From Micropterix aruncella (lineage: Eukaryota; Arthropoda; Insecta; Lepidoptera; Micropterigidae): 64,000 bases of DNA. Below are positions 60,341 through 64,000 of the stretch, in pieces. Position numbers and translations under genes: made by a program. Each line of letters starts with the position of its first letter. The stretch's first letter is position 1. The notes under the pieces are model-generated. The model saw nothing but the letters and a program-made list of their open reading frames with translations. It was not told the origin of the DNA and did no database searches. The stretch spans positions 1,471,854-1,535,853 of the forward strand of contig OX155972.1 of assembly GCA_944548615.1 (NCBI GenBank). Reading direction: 5' to 3'.

Positions 60341-60939
60341 GTTGGACAGTAGTCGTGTAAAAATTCTGGCGCATTGCAACAGTATATTTTTGGCGGCCAC
60401 AAAACGTCAGATTTTTTGGTTCAACCCAAATGTTAACACCTTGCACTGTCATTTCACTGACAAATGCATTTTTTCTTCTACTTCTGGTTGCTGGTCCTTT
60501 CTTGCGCATTTTCGGGTGTTTACTCAAAATTTTGCTCTGTAATGTTGTTCGGGTTACTTTGATTACCTTACTGACTTTCAATTGGAACATGCCATATTTT
60601 AACGTCTCCAACCCGTTCCTCTTGTCATCAAGACCATACTTCATCTTTTTTTGCATTATTTTAGCAAATAGTGCCATCCTGTAACACAATGTTGCATAGG
60701 TAATAAAATATTTTCCCCTAAAACTGGCACCATGAACCTAATAACTGGCACTTAAGTCGGTTATTGGTAAGCTATTCACGACAAAGCCAAAATGTATATA
60801 CACTTATTAATACCCCATTTAGGCAGAAATTTGCAGTGGTAAAATTAATGAGCTACACACCAGTATCTGACAGGGGTGCCAGTTATTGGAACATCTAAAT
60901 ATTTCAGCACCAATAACGGGAATCCCCTCATAACTCAAA

Positions 60940-62222
60940 AAAGGCGTGCTGCTGATATGGTCTCAGTATCCATCATGTACCAAGTGAGTAATCAGTTAAT
61001 AATAAATAGTATTCGTAAACAATGTCAATAAATCACAAAAAAACGATACAAATGAGAATTCCTTACGTTTTTCGTTAGGTATTCCGCTTTTTCAATGAAC
61101 GTACTAGCATACATTAAACTTATTCCGCCATTTTGATATTTCTAAGTAATGTGGCAACTTGACACTAGATTTCCCATGTACTTACCTATAATTTGGTCTG
61201 GAAAACGCATTTGTCAGTACATGTATTAAATACCTGGCAATAATTTGAATCATAGAATTGACAACATCGACTGAAACGGCTCCATAAATTTTCACTCTTT
61301 TTAAAAATTTTAATATTTGTAATTTTACGCCTCGATGTATTTAAAATTTAAATGACATTTACTTGAAATAATATTATCATTTATTAAGCGAACCTTTGCG
61401 ATATGACTTTTTGAACTACCGTTGAAATGTACAACTTTGCCTATAGCACAGTAAAGTAAAATACTACCTACCTACCGTCACTACTGTACCAGCTTTGTCT
61501 CGAAAAATAAAACACAAAACTTTCATTACGAATTCGTATTATTATGTATTAGTAAAGTATATTTTAAGTAACATTATGTACGATCCTAAAGGAAATATAT
61601 AGGAAGGGTAACATGTCGTATAGGTAGGATAGCAGGATTTAAAGAAAATTAATAGGTTTTTAAAATAGTATTATGACTGGCAATCGTGCCAGACACTGAG
61701 CCATCCGTTAGTGTTGCGTGATGGTTTCTGCCGGCGATTCATAGAAGTACGAATGCTCGCTCGCGCAGTGCGTCGCTCTCTTGACACCATTGCGGGAGCA
61801 GCGACACTGATGCCACCTACAAAAAATCATGCCTAGTACCCATTTGTATTTCCCTATTGATATTACTTACCTACCGTAGTAGTAAAAAGTACTCAAGGAA
61901 GAAGAAGACGACTTTAATTTCTGGCAACATTAAACGTCTCGGATATTTATTTTGTTGATTGTTGTCAGAAGCCGCGGGTGATTACACCCTATTATAAAAT
62001 TGGCATAGCGCGCTCACCGTGTCGAGTGTCTCTTTTTCGCAAACTTGTCAGAAAGAGACGCATACCACCTTCGTTTAAATTTTCTGTACAATAATCGTTT
62101 GCAGATCGAATAGTCCTACGGCCGCATTAAACTGTCAAATTTGGAAGTTAGGTTATATGTTTGAAAAAGTTTGATTGAATTATTTGAATATTGATTGAAT
62201 TATTTGAATAGTGTGAAAGAAA
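60940..62222. promoter_or_regulatory. Intergenic region and likely GATAD1-like promoter/5' UTR
   Basis: No coding frame is supported. Immediately upstream of the start codon, GATTGAATTATTTGAATA is duplicated (about 62172-62211). No TATA box at a convincing distance. The GC content rises slightly from about 61960 (GCCGCGGGTGATTACACCC, GGCATAGCGCGCTCACCG), so transcription probably starts somewhere in 61950-62150; this is inference. Confidence 0.35.
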
Positions 62223-62449
62223 ATGCCGAAGCCGTGCTGCGTGCAGTGCAAGAAGAGCGAGTCGCTGCTGTGGCGGACGACGGAGGGCGGCCAGATCTGC
62301 GCCGACTGCCACAAGGCGAAGGACTGCCCTGGCAAAGAGGAGGACAGGGAGAAGGAGCCTCCCGTCGCGGTCAAGGAAGAAGATGGCGGCGACGCGGCGG
62401 ACGCTCAGCCCGCGCCGGCCACCGCCAAGGGCACCAGGAAGAGCACCAG
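62223..62449 (+). CDS. GATAD1: GATAD1-like GATA zinc-finger protein, first coding exon
   Basis: It starts AAAGAAAATGCC and encodes MPKPCCVQCKKSESLLWR, TTEGGQICADCHKAKDCPGK, an acidic Ala-rich stretch and ATAKGTRKSTR. C6-x2-C9-x16-C26-x2-C29 with LLWR and GG-x-IC is a single GATA-type finger at the extreme N-terminus, as in GATAD1. That protein reads chromatin with HDAC-containing complexes and is nuclear. The basic GTRKSTR fits the RRSARLR segment that follows in vertebrate GATAD1. The donor is CACCAG/GTAACC after base 62449 (phase 2); reading through would stop at once (TAA). Remaining exons lie beyond 64000. The overlapping 157-codon frame from 62195 is a shadow. Assignment is by motif layout, not by alignment. 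Confidence 0.78.
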
Positions 62450-62934
62450 GTAACCCGCCATTTTTATACCATCGTGAGCATAACCGCCAAACAGCCCAGA
62501 GGAAAGACATTATACATAAGGATCGAATTAACCGGGGTAACATTGCACTATACCGTCACCCATCAGCCCCTAAGGCGGCGGTCCTCAAACTTTATCAGTA
62601 CGCGGCGCACTTACATGTTTAGCATTTTACCCCAGCGCCCTTGTCAAAATATATGTGCAATGACATAAAACAGGTACATCAATGAAAACATTTCTTATAC
62701 TAAGCGTATGTTCAGACGCTGATGACGCAGGTTCGAGAAAGGCAGGGCAGAGCAGATTTTGTAATGCACGAAGATGCTGAGAGCGAGCGTGAGAGAGCGT
62801 ACGCGTGTCACGTTAAACGCAGACATGTGTATCTTACTCTGCGCCTCGTTATAGTGCCGGCACAGATTTCTGTGCGACGGGTGGGATTATTTTACATAGG
62901 TATTTGAGTACGGATAATATTTTTTGCACTATCC

Positions 62935-63570
62935 ACTTTGTTGTAACTCGCCACAAGATGGCGCTGCAGCATATCAACTTCTATACAGTCCAACCGATCG
63001 CCATAAAAATTGGTATATATGTATTTCAGAATGGATAATATTTTCACCTATCCACTTTGTTGTAATTTGCCACTAGATGGCGCTGCAGCGCATCAACTTC
63101 TATACCGTTGAACGTTGTATTTCATAATGGATAATATTTTCACCTATCCACTTTGTTATATCTTGACACTAGATGGCGCTGCAGCGCATCAACTTCTATA
63201 CCGTTAAACCGATCGCCATGAACATAGATATTTGAGTACGGATGATATTTTCCCGCTTACCACTTTAAGTCACCACTAGATAGCGCTGCAGCATTTCAAC
63301 TTCTATACCGTCCAAACGATCGCCATGAAAATTGGTACATATAGGAATTTCAGAATGGATAATATTTTCACATCTACTTTGTTGTAACTCACCACTAGAT
63401 GGCGCTGCAGCAAATCAACTTATAGACCGTTCAACCGATCGCTAAGAAAATTGGTATATATAGGTATTTAAGTACGTATAATATTTTCGCGCTATTCACT
63501 TTGTTGTATCTCGCCACTAGATAGCCCAGCACACCTTATAACCGATCGCCATGAAAATTTTATAAATATG
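62935..63570 (+). repeat. Tandem array (six about 96-122-bp units) with CTCF-like motifs
   Basis: Each unit has GGATAATATTTTC, CCACTTTGTTGTAACTCGCC, CACTAGATGGCGCTGCAG, ATCAACTTCTATACCG and AACCGATCGCCATGAAAATTGG. The core starts at 62951, 63070, 63166, 63273, 63392 and 63514. CCACTAGATGGCGC (units 2 and 5) fits the CTCF consensus CCASYAGRKGGCRS at every position; units 1, 3, 4 and 6 differ by one or two bases. Located in the first intron of the GATAD1-like gene. Confidence 0.85.
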
Positions 63571-63804
63571 AAAGTGGAAGTTAAAAAGAAGTGATTAAAC
63601 GATGTGATATTTTTAAATAGAGATAGCTGAAGGAACTTTGAGTAACATTAGGCTGGGGGGTTATAGTGGAAGGGGGAAGGAAGCGGATACCCGAGCAGCG
63701 CTGGATAACATTCCAATAGTTTAAATATAAAAATACTTTTTTAAAGTTTTCGGCAAATTCTAATGCTCAAACTGAAACTTAGCCAACACTCATTTCTTTG
63801 GCAG

Positions 63805-64000
63805 AAGGTGAGCGCTCACATGTGGCAAGACAGCTGTCCTAAACCTACCACAGCCGGTCGTTAGTCCGGAATCCACTACTCACCCCCCAGAAGTGTAATA
63901 ATGCAATATGATGGGACTTCGGTCGGTAAAGTCCATGGCAGCTCCGTTTGTATTTTATTTATTTATGGGTGGTATGGTTTCAGAGCGACCCGCTACAAGC
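63805..64000 (+). mobile_element. RLE-type retrotransposon, 3' UTR copy 3
   Basis: GGTGAGCGCTCACATGTGGC, AAGACAGCTGTCCTAAACC, CCGGTCGTTAGTCCGGAATCC and CCATGGCAGCTCCGTTTGTATTTTATTTATT match the UTRs at 1503-1664 and 35128-35290. Only the last few coding bases at most are present, so this is a very short 5'-truncated insertion. Sequence after about 63962 (TATGGGTGGTATGG) is flank. Confidence 0.8.

Larger units (their letters stand above)
58440..60935 (-). mobile_element. Pogo-like DNA transposon remnant with nested insertions
   Basis: The minus-strand frame from about 60674 encodes MKYGLDDKRNGLETLKYGMF, LKVSKVIKVTRTTLQSKI, KHPKMRKKGPATRSRRKNAF: a psq-like helix-turn-helix as at the N-terminus of pogo/Tigger/jerky transposases. 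It is then cut near 60440. The motif CCAATAACTGGCAC or variants recurs around both ends (58452, 60742, 60762, 60885, and AATAACGG near 59685 and 60920), like sub-terminal binding repeats. Between these lie a LINE insertion, reversed repeat A and a MITE. The catalytic DDE domain is not visible. Confidence 0.6.

Noticed and set aside
62195..62668. 157-codon frame overlapping the GATAD1-like exon
   Set aside because: Different phase; Arg/Gly-rich shadow of a GC-rich exon without motif, whereas the 62223 frame carries the zinc finger and ends at a good donor.

Overview
The window reads as a stretch of insect nuclear genome, most likely Lepidoptera. The evidence is spliced host genes on one strand, dense non-LTR retrotransposon debris, TTAA-flanked piggyBac-type elements, tRNA-headed SINEs, long (TA)n arrays, and non-autonomous repeats with openings such as CTAGCTGCGCCCCGCGG that I associate with moth and butterfly genomes. 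The species cannot be named from sequence alone. There are no prokaryotic features, and almost every long open reading frame is transposon-derived.

Host genes. (1) The last three exons of the paired-class homeobox gene orthopedia (otp), + strand, at 42437-42602, 47274-47432 and 51277-51581. The first carries homeodomain helix 3 from residue 47 and the last carries an OAR motif; all splice phases agree. No upstream exon is visible, so bases 1-42436 are probably the 3' part of one giant intron at the homeodomain 46/47 position. (2) The first coding exon (62223-62449) of a GATAD1-like single GATA zinc-finger protein, + strand, continuing beyond the window. Everything else is intron, intergenic DNA or mobile DNA.

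Layout. 1-20 kb: LINE fragments (CR1/Jockey-like, RTE, RNase-H-bearing), a broken restriction-like-endonuclease (RLE) retrotransposon, a foldback element split by a LINE, a TTAA MITE nested in the target duplication of a LINE, SINE pieces and two (TA)n arrays. 20-30 kb: G-rich tracts, a 588-bp tandem duplication ending in a large hairpin, more LINE ends, a hairpin-bearing repeat (called Y here) and a piggyBac deletion derivative. 30.6-33.5 kb: a two-monomer (A/B, about 237 bp) satellite array joined directly to a second, longer RLE retrotransposon copy. 35-38 kb: three (TA)n arrays and a decayed YqaJ-type exonuclease gene. 40-51 kb: a repeat called X here, a miniature Copia-like element with the initiator-tRNA primer site, the otp exons, and a LINE with an intact 565-codon RT reading frame. 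51.6-61 kb: a Harbinger-type deletion derivative abutting the otp stop, a TIR element, Tc1 fragments, a second foldback element and a pogo-like remnant packed with nested insertions. 62-64 kb: GATAD1 exon 1, a tandem array carrying CTCF-like motifs in its intron, and a third RLE-element 3' end.

The most unusual item is X: about 580-670 bp, at least six copies in both orientations. One copy has an exact 16-bp target duplication and the matching empty site is elsewhere in this window (inside the other Y copy). That behaviour indicates a retroposon, yet it has no A-tail or microsatellite tail and I recognise no coding region in it. X, Y, the foldback family and the A/B satellite are the best candidates for undescribed entities.
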